Of a stretch of 64,000 nt of DNA, positions 28,389 through 37,845 are shown piece by piece. Every line of letters begins with the position of its first letter. Within the stretch, counting starts at the first letter, position 1. The notes beneath the pieces are model-generated. The model did not search any database and had not been told where the DNA came from. It was given only the letters and a program-made list of their open reading frames with translations. This DNA is from CAVRXZ01 sp963773035 (GTDB lineage Bacteria > Acidobacteriota > Vicinamibacteria > Vicinamibacterales > CAVVIG01): assembly GCA_963773035.1 (NCBI GenBank), contig CAVYZX010000001.1, forward strand, positions 322,399-386,398, given 5' to 3'. The position numbers and the translations under genes are program-made.

Positions 28389-29792
28389 TCAATTCAGCTG
28401 AATCGACTGACCAACCTGTCGGAACGCCTGTTCATAGGCCGGCGCTTCGATTTCTGGCACCAGCGTCAAGTAATAGAAAAGGGTTCCGTCGGAAAGGAAG
28501 GCCGTGTAGACGTTGATCACTTCCATACCGCCGAGCGGTGATGGATTGACGAGCGGTGTCGCCAGCGCAGTTCGCTGCGACAACTTGACGACTCGTTGTT
28601 CGCCTCCACGCCGCAGATTGGGATTTTCCCGGCCGATCGCGTTGAGCCAGGCGTTGGTCGCCTCTTGCAGATCGCGCGACGATGCCTTGGCGACCCCGAA
28701 TTCGACGCCATGCGTGAACACCGTCTGACCGTTCAACTCACCGTACGCATTCTGAGGGACGGCCTTAATCGAGCTGCTCGACGACAAACCCGTCCAGTTG
28801 CTGGGAACGTTGGCTCGAAACACCCCGCCTCCGTTAATGGTGCGGTATTGACCCGACGGCGACGGCACCGGCTGGCCCGGCGTTCCGACCGATCGCGTCG
28901 TCTCCCCGCCGGATCCGCCGCGCTTGGCCAGATCGCCGGTTGACTTGGCCGGCGGAAGCGCGGCGAATTTTGTTTTGATCCCTTCAAACTGACTCGTGTC
29001 CGCGGCCTTGGCGATGGTGAGCGCTTCAGCCTCTTTTGTGATGTACGCCGTCCGATTGCCGGGATTCGGGTGACTGCTCATCCACTGCGGACTACTCTCC
29101 CCCTTCGACTCACGCTCGATCGTTTCGAACATGTGGGCGAGCTCTCGCGGGTCGTACCCGGCGCGCGCCATGATCTGGGATCCGAGAAGATCCGCCTGTT
29201 TTTCGAAGTCGCGGCTGTATCGCAGGAGCAACGTGCCGAGGCCGAATTGACTGCCCTGCATGATCGCGGATCCGGCCCCTCCCCCGACGACCGCGCCTCC
29301 TACGATGCCGGCAATCTGTCCAATTTGGAGCCAGGGGTTTTGCGCCTTCGAGGCGTTGGCGGTGCCATGCCGCAAGAGGACGTGCGACAGTTCGTGCGCC
29401 ATGACCCCGGTGACTTCGCCCTCGCTTGCCGCCGCGTCGAACATGCCCCGATGCACGAACATCGGCCCGCCTGGCAACGCGAAGGCGTTGATCTCCTTCA
29501 GGTTGACTGGCGTGAACGAGTATTTGTAGACAGGCTGCTTCAGCTCCGATGGCGCGGCAGCCACGAGGCGGTCGCCGAGCATGGTGAGATAGCGGGCGAT
29601 GGCTTCATCCTCGATGATTGGGTATTCCTTGCGGACTTCGGCGGCGGCTTTCTCGCCGAGCTTCACGTCTTCTTCGGGCGTGTACTTGTTTTTGGGCAGC
29701 TTGATCTCCGTTTGCGCGGAGGTCAAGGTGGCTGCCATTGAAAGGGCAACGGCAAACAGCACCGCTTTCGAGAACGGTCTCGCTTTCCGCAT
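28389..29792 (-). CDS. M48-family metallopeptidase, exported
   Basis: The 467-aa protein starts at ATG 29792, with AAGGAG six bases upstream. Signal peptide residues 1-27 (AVLFAVALSMAATLTSAQ). The M48 domain has zinc motif HELSH (133-137) and the downstream QADLLGSQIMARAGYDP segment that supplies the third ligand. After about 260 comes a C-terminal extension with repeated beta strands that is common in acidobacterial M48 proteins. Likely periplasmic, in the BepA/LoiP class that degrades misfolded envelope proteins. Confidence 0.88.
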   Translation of the reverse strand: MRKARPFSKAVLFAVALSMAATLTSAQTEIKLPKNKYTPEEDVKLGEKAAAEVRKEYPIIEDEAIARYLTMLGDRLVAAAPSELKQPVYKYSFTPVNLKEINAFALPGGPMFVHRGMFDAAASEGEVTGVMAHELSHVLLRHGTANASKAQNPWLQIGQIAGIVGGAVVGGGAGSAIMQGSQFGLGTLLLRYSRDFEKQADLLGSQIMARAGYDPRELAHMFETIERESKGESSPQWMSSHPNPGNRTAYITKEAEALTIAKAADTSQFEGIKTKFAALPPAKSTGDLAKRGGSGGETTRSVGTPGQPVPSPSGQYRTINGGGVFRANVPSNWTGLSSSSSIKAVPQNAYGELNGQTVFTHGVEFGVAKASSRDLQEATNAWLNAIGRENPNLRRGGEQRVVKLSQRTALATPLVNPSPLGGMEVINVYTAFLSDGTLFYYLTLVPEIEAPAYEQAFRQVGQSIQLN

Positions 29793-30080
29793 GATGGCTC
29801 CTTGACGCACGGTGCAAGAAACTCGCCGATCTGAATGCCCCGAAGGCCGGACTCAATGGTTGCTCCAGATCCGAGGGCCAGGTCGCGACAGGTACTTGAT
29901 GTCACCGCTATACCTAATCAGTATGAAAAAGCGCGAGCGCTGACGCAAGTAATGGCTGAGGTGCGCCCATGCCCCGAATGCCATGACTGCCAGACCGAAA
30001 CAGCGATTCTGCGGCCATCGCTCCGTTCACTTGACAACCAAGTGGAATCCAGCCATGCTGCGCGCTCGGAGACCACTTGG

Positions 30081-30428
30081 ATGGCCAGTGAATCAAGGGA
30101 ACGCGTCGAGCTCCTTCAGGGCACCCTCGATTTGATCGTGCTGCGGGCGCTGCACGCCATGGGTGCGCAGCACGCCTACGGGCTGGCGGCCCGACTCGAA
30201 CAAGTGGCCCAGCCGTCGCTCACGCTGAATCAGGGCACGTTGTATCCCGCCCTGGTGCGGCTCGAGCAGAAGGGCTGGATCAAGGGTACCTGGCAGCGAA
30301 CCGAGAGCAATCGTGAGGCGAAGTACTACACCATCACCAAAGCTGGGCTGCGTGGACTGGAGAGGCAGACGGAACGGTGGCGGCGGCTTGCCGGTCTGGT
30401 TGACAGGCTGCTGGTGACCGAGCGATAG
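30081..30428 (+). CDS. PadR-family transcriptional regulator
   Basis: The 115-aa winged helix-turn-helix protein begins LLQGTLDLIVLRALHAMG and contains the family core LNQGTLYPALVRLEQKGWIKG and REAKYYTITKAGLRGLE. ATG 30081 fits the family start; the open frame upstream carries no PadR sequence. Its stop lies 3 bp before the permease ATG. PadR-permease pairs of this kind are frequent in Acidobacteriota, and the regulator presumably represses this operon. Confidence 0.92.
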   Translation: MASESRERVELLQGTLDLIVLRALHAMGAQHAYGLAARLEQVAQPSLTLNQGTLYPALVRLEQKGWIKGTWQRTESNREAKYYTITKAGLRGLERQTERWRRLAGLVDRLLVTER

Positions 30429-30431
30429 GCC

Positions 30432-33074
30432 ATGGAAAGACTCCGGCGTTTTCTCCTGCGGCTGCGAAACGCTTTTCACCCGTTCGAGGCAGAGCCGGAT
30501 CTCGCGCGAGAGGTGGAGGCCCACCTTCGGTTGATGGCAGACGATTTCGAGCGCCAGGGCCTCTCACCCGAACGAGCGCTGGTCGCCGCGCGTAGGAGGT
30601 TCGGCGGTGTCGAGCACACCAAGAACCGTCATCGTGATGCTCGATCGTTCGTTTGGCTGGATGACATCCGGCACGATGTCGGATATGCGATTCGCACGGC
30701 GCTGCGAAGCCCCGGTTTTGTGTTTCTCGCTATCACAATCATGGGGCTTGGCATTGGCGCGAACACGGCCGTGTTCAGCGTGGTCAACGGTGTCCTGCTG
30801 CAGCCTCTCCCGTATCGAGATCCGGAGCACATCGTCACACTTACCACCTCCGTCGTCGGCCGCGAGAGTGGACCTATCCGCGGGCAGATTGCGGATGCCG
30901 ACTTCGAGGACTGGCGCGGCCAGGCGACATCCTTCGATGCGATGGCCTATTTCTTCGCGCGACCGACAGCGGTGATGGTCGGTGAGCAAGCCGAGTACGC
31001 GCGCGTCGGTCGGGTATCTGGCGAATTCTTTCGCGTTTTCGCGGTGCAGCCGATTGCCGGGCGATTGTTCGAGACCGGGGAGATTACAGCAGGTCCACCC
31101 ACTGTGGCGATTGTCAGCGCTGCGTTTGCGCTGTCTCATTTTGGCGGGAGCGGTGAGGCCGTCGGCCGAACCATACGCCTCCTGAACAGATCATGCTTGA
31201 TTGTCGGAGTGACTCCGATTGGTTTTGCCTTCCCGGAAGGCGCCGAGATCTGGGCTCCCATGCCGCTGCCCGATGCGGCGAGGCCTCTCAGCCGGGGTGG
31301 AGAGAATTTCCGCGCTGTCGCACGCCTCAAGCACGAAACCAGTCTGGAGCTGGCGCAATCGGAGATGACGGCGATAGCCGGACGGCTGGAGCAGCAATAT
31401 CCCGACACCAATACCGGAAGACACGTCATCGTCATACGGCTGCACGACCAGGTGGTGGGCGATGTCCGTCTGATGCTTTACGTTCTGCTTGCCGCAGTGG
31501 TCCTCGTTCTGCTGATTGCCTGCGGCAATCTCGCAACGCTGCTACTCGCGCGCGCGACTGCCCGCGCTCAAGAGATGAATATCCGGGCGGCCCTCGGCGC
31601 GAGCCGCGGACGCATCGTGCGTCAAATGCTCGTCGAAGGACTGGTGCAGGGATTCGCCTCTGGCGTGATCGGGCTCGCTCTCGCCTTTGGCGGCATGAAG
31701 ACACTGGTGGCCTTGCTTCCGGGCAACGTTCCCCGACTCGATGAAGTGACGATCGACGGGCGAGTGCTTCTCTTCACGCTGGTGGTGTCCGTGTTTTCGA
31801 GCCTGCTTCTTGCGCTCGCTCCAGCATTTCGGGCCTCCCAAGTTCAAGTCGAACGTGGCCTTCGCCAGGGTGGAACGCGATCCGTCGCCGGCAGGGGAAT
31901 ACGTCGCACCCGAGAAGGTCTCGTCGTGCTGCAACTTGGATTGTCGGTCGTTCTCCTCGCCGCCGGCGGTCTGCTCATCAGAAGTTTCATGGCGCTTCAG
32001 AGCGTCCCGTTGGGTTTTCAGCCGGAACGGGTCTTGGTCGCCGACGCCACCGTGGCGACGCCAGACCCGCGCGAGAGTGCCACGCTGTTTTTTCGAGATG
32101 TGCTGGCCGCGATCTCCAGGATGCCCGGCGTCGTGGCGGCCGGTGCAACGATGGCCGCGCCTGGCCGTGTGGATTCAACCGGTGGTTACTGGATCGACCA
32201 CGTGCCGAAGCCGAGCGAGCTGAGAACTGGATCGGGCAATATCAATTCGATTGTCGCCCCGGGCACATTCAAGGCGCTGGGGATTCCACTCGTGCGCGGG
32301 CGTGATTTCGACGAACGCGACGTCCGCGATGCCCCCATGACAGCCATCGTCAACGAGGCACTTGCCCGGCAGGCGCTTCCTGGCGGGGACATCATCGGCC
32401 ACAAGATCGTCTGCGCGTTCGATTCGCTCGAGCCGATGACGATTATCGGTGTCGCGAGCGACGTGCGGCAATCCGGGCCAGCCGACGAATCCCGACCGGA
32501 GTGTTACATGCCGTATCTGCAGCATTTCTACAACGGCGCGACGCTCAGTCTCGTGATTCGGACGGCGACCGATCCAATGCAGCTGGCGGAAACGGTCAGG
32601 CGCACGGTGCGGGAACTGGCGCCTGGCGTCCCATTGAGATTCACCACCCTCGACGCATTGACAGCGCAAAACGTTGCCCTGCCTCGGTTCCGAGCGCTCC
32701 TCATTGGCGCATTCGCTGCAGTCGCGCTCGTCCTTGCGATCATCGGTGTTTTCGGCGTGGCGGCGTATTCGGTGAGTCAGCGAACGGCTGAGATCGGGCT
32801 CCGCATTGCGCTCGGCGCGACGTCTGGTCAGATTCTGCGCTTGTTGTGCGGGAGAGCGATCGCGATGCTCGGCATGGGACTCGCGTTCGGCTTCGTCGGC
32901 GCCGCTCTGACGACACGCTTTCTTGCAAGTCTGCTGTTTGGGGTCACGCCGAGCGATCCGGTGACATATGTGGCTGTCGCCGCAGTTCTGGCCAGCACGT
33001 CGCTCGTGGCGCTATACCTGCCAGCTTCCCGCGCAACCAGGCTGGATCCCCTCGTCGCGCTTCGTTATGAATGA
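30432..33074 (+). CDS. ADOP-family ABC transporter permease (MacB/FtsX type)
   Basis: The 880-aa protein has an N-terminal soluble 'permease prefix' helix-rich domain (1-75, AREVEAHLRLMADDFERQGLSPERA). Two MacB_PCD/FtsX units follow, each with one helix, a periplasmic domain and three helices (LAITIMGLGIGANTAVFSVV near 100; VVLVLLIACGNLATLLLARA near 370; second FtsX domain from about 750). No ATPase is encoded next to it, as is usual for ADOP proteins. Substrate unknown; related systems move lipids, lipoproteins or peptides, or serve in envelope signalling. Coupled to padR. Confidence 0.9.
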   Translation: MERLRRFLLRLRNAFHPFEAEPDLAREVEAHLRLMADDFERQGLSPERALVAARRRFGGVEHTKNRHRDARSFVWLDDIRHDVGYAIRTALRSPGFVFLAITIMGLGIGANTAVFSVVNGVLLQPLPYRDPEHIVTLTTSVVGRESGPIRGQIADADFEDWRGQATSFDAMAYFFARPTAVMVGEQAEYARVGRVSGEFFRVFAVQPIAGRLFETGEITAGPPTVAIVSAAFALSHFGGSGEAVGRTIRLLNRSCLIVGVTPIGFAFPEGAEIWAPMPLPDAARPLSRGGENFRAVARLKHETSLELAQSEMTAIAGRLEQQYPDTNTGRHVIVIRLHDQVVGDVRLMLYVLLAAVVLVLLIACGNLATLLLARATARAQEMNIRAALGASRGRIVRQMLVEGLVQGFASGVIGLALAFGGMKTLVALLPGNVPRLDEVTIDGRVLLFTLVVSVFSSLLLALAPAFRASQVQVERGLRQGGTRSVAGRGIRRTREGLVVLQLGLSVVLLAAGGLLIRSFMALQSVPLGFQPERVLVADATVATPDPRESATLFFRDVLAAISRMPGVVAAGATMAAPGRVDSTGGYWIDHVPKPSELRTGSGNINSIVAPGTFKALGIPLVRGRDFDERDVRDAPMTAIVNEALARQALPGGDIIGHKIVCAFDSLEPMTIIGVASDVRQSGPADESRPECYMPYLQHFYNGATLSLVIRTATDPMQLAETVRRTVRELAPGVPLRFTTLDALTAQNVALPRFRALLIGAFAAVALVLAIIGVFGVAAYSVSQRTAEIGLRIALGATSGQILRLLCGRAIAMLGMGLAFGFVGAALTTRFLASLLFGVTPSDPVTYVAVAAVLASTSLVALYLPASRATRLDPLVALRYE

Positions 33075-33086
33075 CTTCCGCGAGAT

Positions 33087-35045
33087 TCAGCTGCTGCGTC
33101 GGCCCGTGTATCGCAACGTGAGCACGGTAATGTCGTCGGCCTGCGGGGCGCCCCGCGCAAATTCCTCGACGAGCGTGAACACAGCCTGAGTCAGCGAATA
33201 GGCGTCCTCCGGGGCCATCGCACTTACAGCCTTCAGCAGTCGCTCTGCCCCGAACATCGTGCCGTCTGTATTCATCGCATCTGTCACGCCGTCGGTGAAG
33301 GCCACCAGGCACTCCCCAGGCTCCAAGCGATCGTGATTCACCGGAAAGCTGGCGTGCTCGAAGAGCGCGAGTATAGGTCCACCATCGACCGCGAGCGGTT
33401 GGGGCGGGCGGCCAGCGCGAACGCGCAGCGGAGGTTCATGTCCTGCAGACGCGAACGTCAGCTCGCCACTATTGGGATCGAGCACGCCACAGACGCCCGT
33501 GACGAACATGCCGTGCTCGTTCTCGACGCAAAGCTGTCGGTTCAATTCGGTCAGCAGCGCGCTGGGGTCGTGCAAGCGCGGAGCCAGCGCATCGAATAAC
33601 GTCTTCGTCCGGGCCATGAAGAGCGCCGCTGCGACGCCTTTACCCGATACATCCGCGAGCATGAACACAGCTCGCCCGTTTTCGACGATGTGTACGTAGA
33701 GATCGCCGCCCACGGCTCGCGCAGGGACGAGGTGTGCGGCAACCTCGAAGCCTTCTTCGGCGCCTCCCGCACGTGCCTTGGGCAACATGCCCATCTGAAT
33801 CCGGCGCGCCACCTTGAGCTCGCTTTCAAGCCGCTCCTTCGCAGCAGTCGTTTCGCGCAGCGTACGAATGTGCTCTTTGAGCGAGTCGCGCATGTGGTGA
33901 AACGCGCCCGTGAGCGTGCCGAGCTCGTCACGGCTGGTCACAGGAGGCAATGCCAGATCGAGATCGCCGGTTGCGAGCTGCCGCGCACGATCGGCGAGCG
34001 CGTGAAGGGGCGCGGTAAGCCGGCGCGACAAGGCGACGACAACGCCGGCCAGGAGACTGAGGCCGCCGAGCGCGAGAATGGTTTGGAGCCATGACAACCG
34101 GCGGGCGTCGGCCATCAACTCGTTCTCGGGGTAGAGCGCGGCGAGCAACCACCCGGTAGCGGGATTGATCGGTCGAAAGACGGCTCGATAGCTCTGGCCG
34201 TCGATGACGAGCGGCTCGAAACCACTGGCGCCCGCGAGCATCCGCCGCACCAGCGGTTCCAGGTGTCTGCGCGTCTCGGGCGGCGTTTCCGGCGAGAGCT
34301 GAACGGCCAGAAGAGAAGATTCCGGGTGGGCGATCACCCGGCCGTTGCGCGTCACCATCACGCCGTAGCCGGTGCGGCCGATCTTCACGTCGCCGATGAA
34401 ACGCCGGAGCCAATCGAGCTGCAAGTCAGCGGTGACGACGCCAACGGGATTGGACGCCCCGTCGCGCGAATTCGTCAACGGGACGGTGTAGGTGACCATG
34501 AGGGTATCGCCGCCTTCTTCGTCAAAATAAGGCTCGGACCACCGTGGTTGCAGGGCAATCAGTGGAAGGCGATACCAATCACGTTCCCAGTAGCGATAAG
34601 TCGCTGTCGCCAGGTCCCGCTGGACGAGCCGGGTGCGATCCGTGGGATCTCGGAAGAAGTACGGCGCGTAGCGCTCGGCGCGAGCGTCGAAAGCGAAGGG
34701 TTCGAAAGACGCAGTCGAGCCGTACACATCCGGATTCCCGGCAACGAACCGACGCAACAATCCATCGAGAGCCGGCGTCTGCGGTTGAAGGGTTTCGACC
34801 GACGCTCCCAGCAGCTCGGTACTTCGTTCCACTGAGCTCAGAACCATCAACACACGGTTGCGGGCCGCATCTGCGGCGTTGAGCGCCTCTTGCTCGGCCG
34901 CGCGGACGGCCGTATTGCGCGACAAGCGGCTCGAAAGTGAAACGGCCGCCAGGAAGACGGCGCCGCTGGCGAGAAGCACCCAGAGGATCATCCGGGTTCT
35001 GAGGCTTCTGAATCCACGGCGGACCGGCGTCGGTTGGGTATCCAT
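33087..35045 (-). CDS. Membrane sensor SpoIIE/RsbU-type Ser/Thr phosphatase
   Basis: The 652-aa protein has a membrane helix at 20-42, a large extracytoplasmic dCache-like sensor (about 45-310, with YFDEEGGDTLMVTYTVPL), a second helix (about 320-345), a HAMP domain (SRRLTAPLHALADRARQLATGDLDL), a coiled coil (about 400-430), and a PP2C SpoIIE domain with metal ligands in VGGDLYVH and MLADVSGKG. Such proteins dephosphorylate an anti-anti-sigma factor; no such partner is adjacent. It converges with the permease gene and is divergent from blaI. Confidence 0.9.
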   Translation of the reverse strand: MDTQPTPVRRGFRSLRTRMILWVLLASGAVFLAAVSLSSRLSRNTAVRAAEQEALNAADAARNRVLMVLSSVERSTELLGASVETLQPQTPALDGLLRRFVAGNPDVYGSTASFEPFAFDARAERYAPYFFRDPTDRTRLVQRDLATATYRYWERDWYRLPLIALQPRWSEPYFDEEGGDTLMVTYTVPLTNSRDGASNPVGVVTADLQLDWLRRFIGDVKIGRTGYGVMVTRNGRVIAHPESSLLAVQLSPETPPETRRHLEPLVRRMLAGASGFEPLVIDGQSYRAVFRPINPATGWLLAALYPENELMADARRLSWLQTILALGGLSLLAGVVVALSRRLTAPLHALADRARQLATGDLDLALPPVTSRDELGTLTGAFHHMRDSLKEHIRTLRETTAAKERLESELKVARRIQMGMLPKARAGGAEEGFEVAAHLVPARAVGGDLYVHIVENGRAVFMLADVSGKGVAAALFMARTKTLFDALAPRLHDPSALLTELNRQLCVENEHGMFVTGVCGVLDPNSGELTFASAGHEPPLRVRAGRPPQPLAVDGGPILALFEHASFPVNHDRLEPGECLVAFTDGVTDAMNTDGTMFGAERLLKAVSAMAPEDAYSLTQAVFTLVEEFARGAPQADDITVLTLRYTGRRSS

Positions 35046-35203
35046 CGGCGTAGGCTCGGTTGTCGTTCCACAGTCTATCGCCGGAGAGGGTCGTGGTGTC
35101 AGCGCAGTAGGCGAGCCAGTCTCCGGACGTCCGATCGAGAGTGATGCTCACGACATATCGTGGCCGCCGCCCGAGCCCAACGGACGCACGAAGGCGCCCG
35201 CGC

Positions 35204-35247
35204 TTGACATGTTATTTTTATAGCATGTATGCTACGTGCGTAACATG
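35204..35247 (+). promoter_or_regulatory. Promoter and palindromic operator of the BlaI/M56 operon
   Basis: TTGACA (35204-35209), an 18-bp spacer and TATGCT (35228-35233) form a good sigma-70 promoter. The -10 lies inside the palindrome TAGCAT-GT-ATGCTA (35221-35234). An outer inverted repeat CATGTTA (35208-35214) and TAACATG (35241-35247) brackets it and runs into the start codon. A BlaI dimer bound here would block RNA polymerase. The predicted start site around 35240 leaves little or no leader before ATG 35245. Confidence 0.7.
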
Positions 35248-35637
35248 ACGCCAGCCCCGCTCCACACCGTGCTCACTCGCCGCGAGCGGCAGATCATGGA
35301 CATCCTTTACCGCCTGGGTCGGGCCACCGTCGCCGAGGTCCTCGCCGAGCTGCCCGGAACGCCGAGCTATTCCACCGTGCGCACGCAGCTGCGGGTGCTC
35401 GAGTCCAAAGGACATGCCCGACACGAGGAGGAGGGACTTCGTTACGTCTACGCGCCGTCGGTTCCCCGACATTCCGTGCGCAAGTCGGCGCTTCGTCATC
35501 TCGTGGACACGTTCTTCGACGGTTCCGTCGAGAAAGTCGTGGGAGCCCTTCTCGGTGGAGAAGGCCCCAGGCTCTCCGAGAAGGAACTGAAAAGGATTGC
35601 GGATCTCGTGGCGAAAGCCAGAAAGGAGGATGTATGA
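35245..35637 (+). CDS. BlaI/MecI/CopY-family repressor
   Basis: About 130 aa. Winged helix: LTRRERQIMDILYRLGRATVAEVLAELPG, TVRTQLRVLESKGHARHEEEGLRYVYAP; the C-terminal dimerisation helices follow (LRHLVDTFFDGSVEKVVGALL). ATG 35245 is favoured over GTG 35236, which lies in the operator. The stop overlaps the M56 start (ATGA). Family members are inactivated by proteolysis when the partner M56 sensor is triggered. The palindrome over its own promoter indicates autorepression. Confidence 0.93.
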   Translation: MTPAPLHTVLTRRERQIMDILYRLGRATVAEVLAELPGTPSYSTVRTQLRVLESKGHARHEEEGLRYVYAPSVPRHSVRKSALRHLVDTFFDGSVEKVVGALLGGEGPRLSEKELKRIADLVAKARKEDV

Positions 35638-37340
35638 CGCCGATCCTGATCCTTCCGACCATCAAAATGTCGGTTCTGATTGGCGTCGCGCTCGCGGCGA
35701 TGCCGCTCTTGAGCAAGCGGTCGGCAGCCTTCCGCCACAGCGTGCTCGTCGCGACCGTGGCATGTGCACTGACCTTGCCGCTGCTCGGACCGCTTGTCCC
35801 GTCGTGGTCCTTCGACTGGCCCGCATCTCCGGCCACCTCCTCGATGGTGACGTCTTTCTATCGCGCCACTCCGGGTGAGGCCAGCTCGACTCCCGTCGTT
35901 GGCACGACCTTCTCCGCCAAGTCCTCGTCTCCCGGGTGGAGGCTGCCCTCGTCCGGCGCGTTGGCGGTGATGGCGTCCGCCGTCTGGCTTTTCGGGGTGG
36001 GGTACTTTCTCGTGACCCTGATCATCGGCCTCGGCCGGCTCACCTGGCTCGCGCGGCGCGCCACACCGATGGTCGAGCCGGCATGGGTCCGGGCGTTGGT
36101 AGAAGCGGCGGATAGCTTTGGCCTTCGCCGTCCCGTGAGGCTGTTGCAAATCGACCATCCTTCGCTTCTTGCCGCGTGGGGATGGCGCACGCCAACCGTG
36201 ATGATTCCCAGATGGGCACGACATTGGACTGACGACCGCGCCCGATTGGTGCTCAGTCACGAACTGGCGCATGTGTGGCGCGGAGACTGGTGTGCCCAGG
36301 TCGCCGCAGAGATCCTGCGCGCCGCATACTGGTTCAATCCGCTCGTGTGGATGCTGTGCCGCCGGCTGCAGCTCGAAAGCGAGCGCGCCTGCGACGATGC
36401 CGTGCTTCGACGTGGATGGGACGCCGCTGAGTACGCGACGAGCCTTGTAGATCTCGCTCGAGCCCTCGCCAGCCGAGGCCGAAGCGCTTCCGGTGTCCTG
36501 GCGTCTGCCATGGCGCGTCCGGCTGGCTTGGAAAGGAGAATTCGCGCGATGTTACAACCTCACCTCGACCGACGCCCCCTTTCGCGTGTTCACCATCTGG
36601 CAATCGCAGCCACACTCTTCGCGCTCACCTTTGTGATTGCTGGAGCCGCAGCCTCCGCACAAGACCTTGCTTCACTGGCTGGCACCGTACTCGACCAGAC
36701 GGATCGTGTGCTGCCCGATGTGCGTCTCGTTCTGACCAATTCTTCCAATCGTTCCAAATACGAGGTGCGAAGCGACAGGGATGGGCACTTCGAGTTCATC
36801 GCGGTACCTGCAGGAGACTACGTCCTGGAGACGTTCTTGCCCGGCTTCACGACCGTTCGAACGACCTTCTCGGTCGGAAGTGCCAGCAAGCTCGAGACAC
36901 GATTCAAGCTGAGCGTGGGATCGCTCAACGAGACGATCACGGTCACGTCACCGGGTCGAGCCCTGACCACGACCGAGCTCGAAGCGCGCCGTCAGGCGCT
37001 CGAGCGTCGAGCCGGCAGAAGCAACAAGGGCGTAGGGGACTGCGCCGATACGGGTAGCATGGGCGGAAACATCCGCCAGCCCAGAAAGTTGAAAGACGTT
37101 CGTCCGATCTATCCCGAGGCTCTAAGTCTTGCACAGACAAGTGGCAACGTTGTTTTGGATGCGGTCATCGGTGTCGACGGAACGATTCGTGAGGTTCGCG
37201 TCGCGAAATCAACCAACCCAGGCTTCGAGCAGGCGGCAATCGATGCGGTGCGTCAATGGGAGTTCGACACCACGCTGCTAAACTGTCAGCCGATAGAGGT
37301 CAACATGCAGGTGAACGTAGGGTTCAAGATCCAACCTTGA
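35634..37340 (+). CDS. M56 (BlaR1-like) membrane peptidase fused to carboxypeptidase-regulatory and TonB C-terminal domains
   Basis: The 568-aa protein has N-terminal membrane helices (10-25, 37-52 and 108-135), a cytoplasmic peptidase with zinc motif HELAH at 209-213, and another helix near 330-347 (AATLFALTFVIAGAAASAQ). A carboxypeptidase-regulatory Ig-like domain follows (about 352-440: SLAGTVLDQTDRVLPDVRL). The last 90 residues are a TonB C-terminal domain (RPIYPEALSLAQTSGNVVLDAVIGVDGTIREVRV, QAAIDAVRQWEFD). The usual beta-lactam-binding domain is absent. It should cleave or release the BlaI partner when the periplasmic part senses a signal. Signal identity is unknown. Confidence 0.88.
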   Translation: MTPILILPTIKMSVLIGVALAAMPLLSKRSAAFRHSVLVATVACALTLPLLGPLVPSWSFDWPASPATSSMVTSFYRATPGEASSTPVVGTTFSAKSSSPGWRLPSSGALAVMASAVWLFGVGYFLVTLIIGLGRLTWLARRATPMVEPAWVRALVEAADSFGLRRPVRLLQIDHPSLLAAWGWRTPTVMIPRWARHWTDDRARLVLSHELAHVWRGDWCAQVAAEILRAAYWFNPLVWMLCRRLQLESERACDDAVLRRGWDAAEYATSLVDLARALASRGRSASGVLASAMARPAGLERRIRAMLQPHLDRRPLSRVHHLAIAATLFALTFVIAGAAASAQDLASLAGTVLDQTDRVLPDVRLVLTNSSNRSKYEVRSDRDGHFEFIAVPAGDYVLETFLPGFTTVRTTFSVGSASKLETRFKLSVGSLNETITVTSPGRALTTTELEARRQALERRAGRSNKGVGDCADTGSMGGNIRQPRKLKDVRPIYPEALSLAQTSGNVVLDAVIGVDGTIREVRVAKSTNPGFEQAAIDAVRQWEFDTTLLNCQPIEVNMQVNVGFKIQP

Positions 37341-37377
37341 ACACCAACCCACTTTCAAGCGGTAGGATGTGCGATCG

Positions 37378-37845
37378 ATGAACGCACTTCCTCCCTCACT
37401 GACATACGCCTTCGAGGTCCGCGCAGAGGTCGCGCCCCCAATCGAGATAGGCCGGACCCCTGGAGGCATCCGACGGGTGGTGCCGATCATTGGCGGAACG
37501 TTTGAGGGCGGCGAGCTGAAAGGCCGGATATTGGCCGGCGGCGCCGACTGGCAACTAATCCAGGAGGACGGGTTCACCCAACTCGATTCCCGCTACACAT
37601 TGGAAACTGATGGCGGTGACGTGATTGCCGTCCGCAATCGTGGCGTCCGACACGCTCCACCCCACATCATGGCCCGTCTCCTTGCCGGAGAGCCGGTCGA
37701 TCCTTCGCTTGTCTATTTCGCGACTACGCCGACGTTCGAGACCGCCGCGCCACATCTGGGGTGGCTAACGCGGTCGATGTTCGTCGGCATCGGTCAGCGC
37801 CAGCCATCGTCGGTCTTGATTCAGTTCTGGAAAATCGGCCCTTAG
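37378..37845 (+). CDS. DUF3237-family protein
   Basis: The 155-aa single-domain protein begins PPSLTYAFEVRAEVAPPIEIGRTPGGIRRVVPI and carries GGTFEGGELKGRILAGGADWQ and LDSRYTLETDGGDVIAVRNRG, the signature strands of DUF3237. The fold is a small beta-barrel; the biochemical role is not established. ATG 37378 is chosen over GTG 37369. It lies 37 bp after the M56 gene and may be read from the same transcript. Confidence 0.85.
   Translation: MNALPPSLTYAFEVRAEVAPPIEIGRTPGGIRRVVPIIGGTFEGGELKGRILAGGADWQLIQEDGFTQLDSRYTLETDGGDVIAVRNRGVRHAPPHIMARLLAGEPVDPSLVYFATTPTFETAAPHLGWLTRSMFVGIGQRQPSSVLIQFWKIGP

Noticed and set aside
30081..33074. Antibiotic efflux operon of MacAB type
   Set aside because: There is no MacA-like membrane-fusion protein or ATPase; the permease has the ADOP prefix domain, so a general MacB label would mislead.
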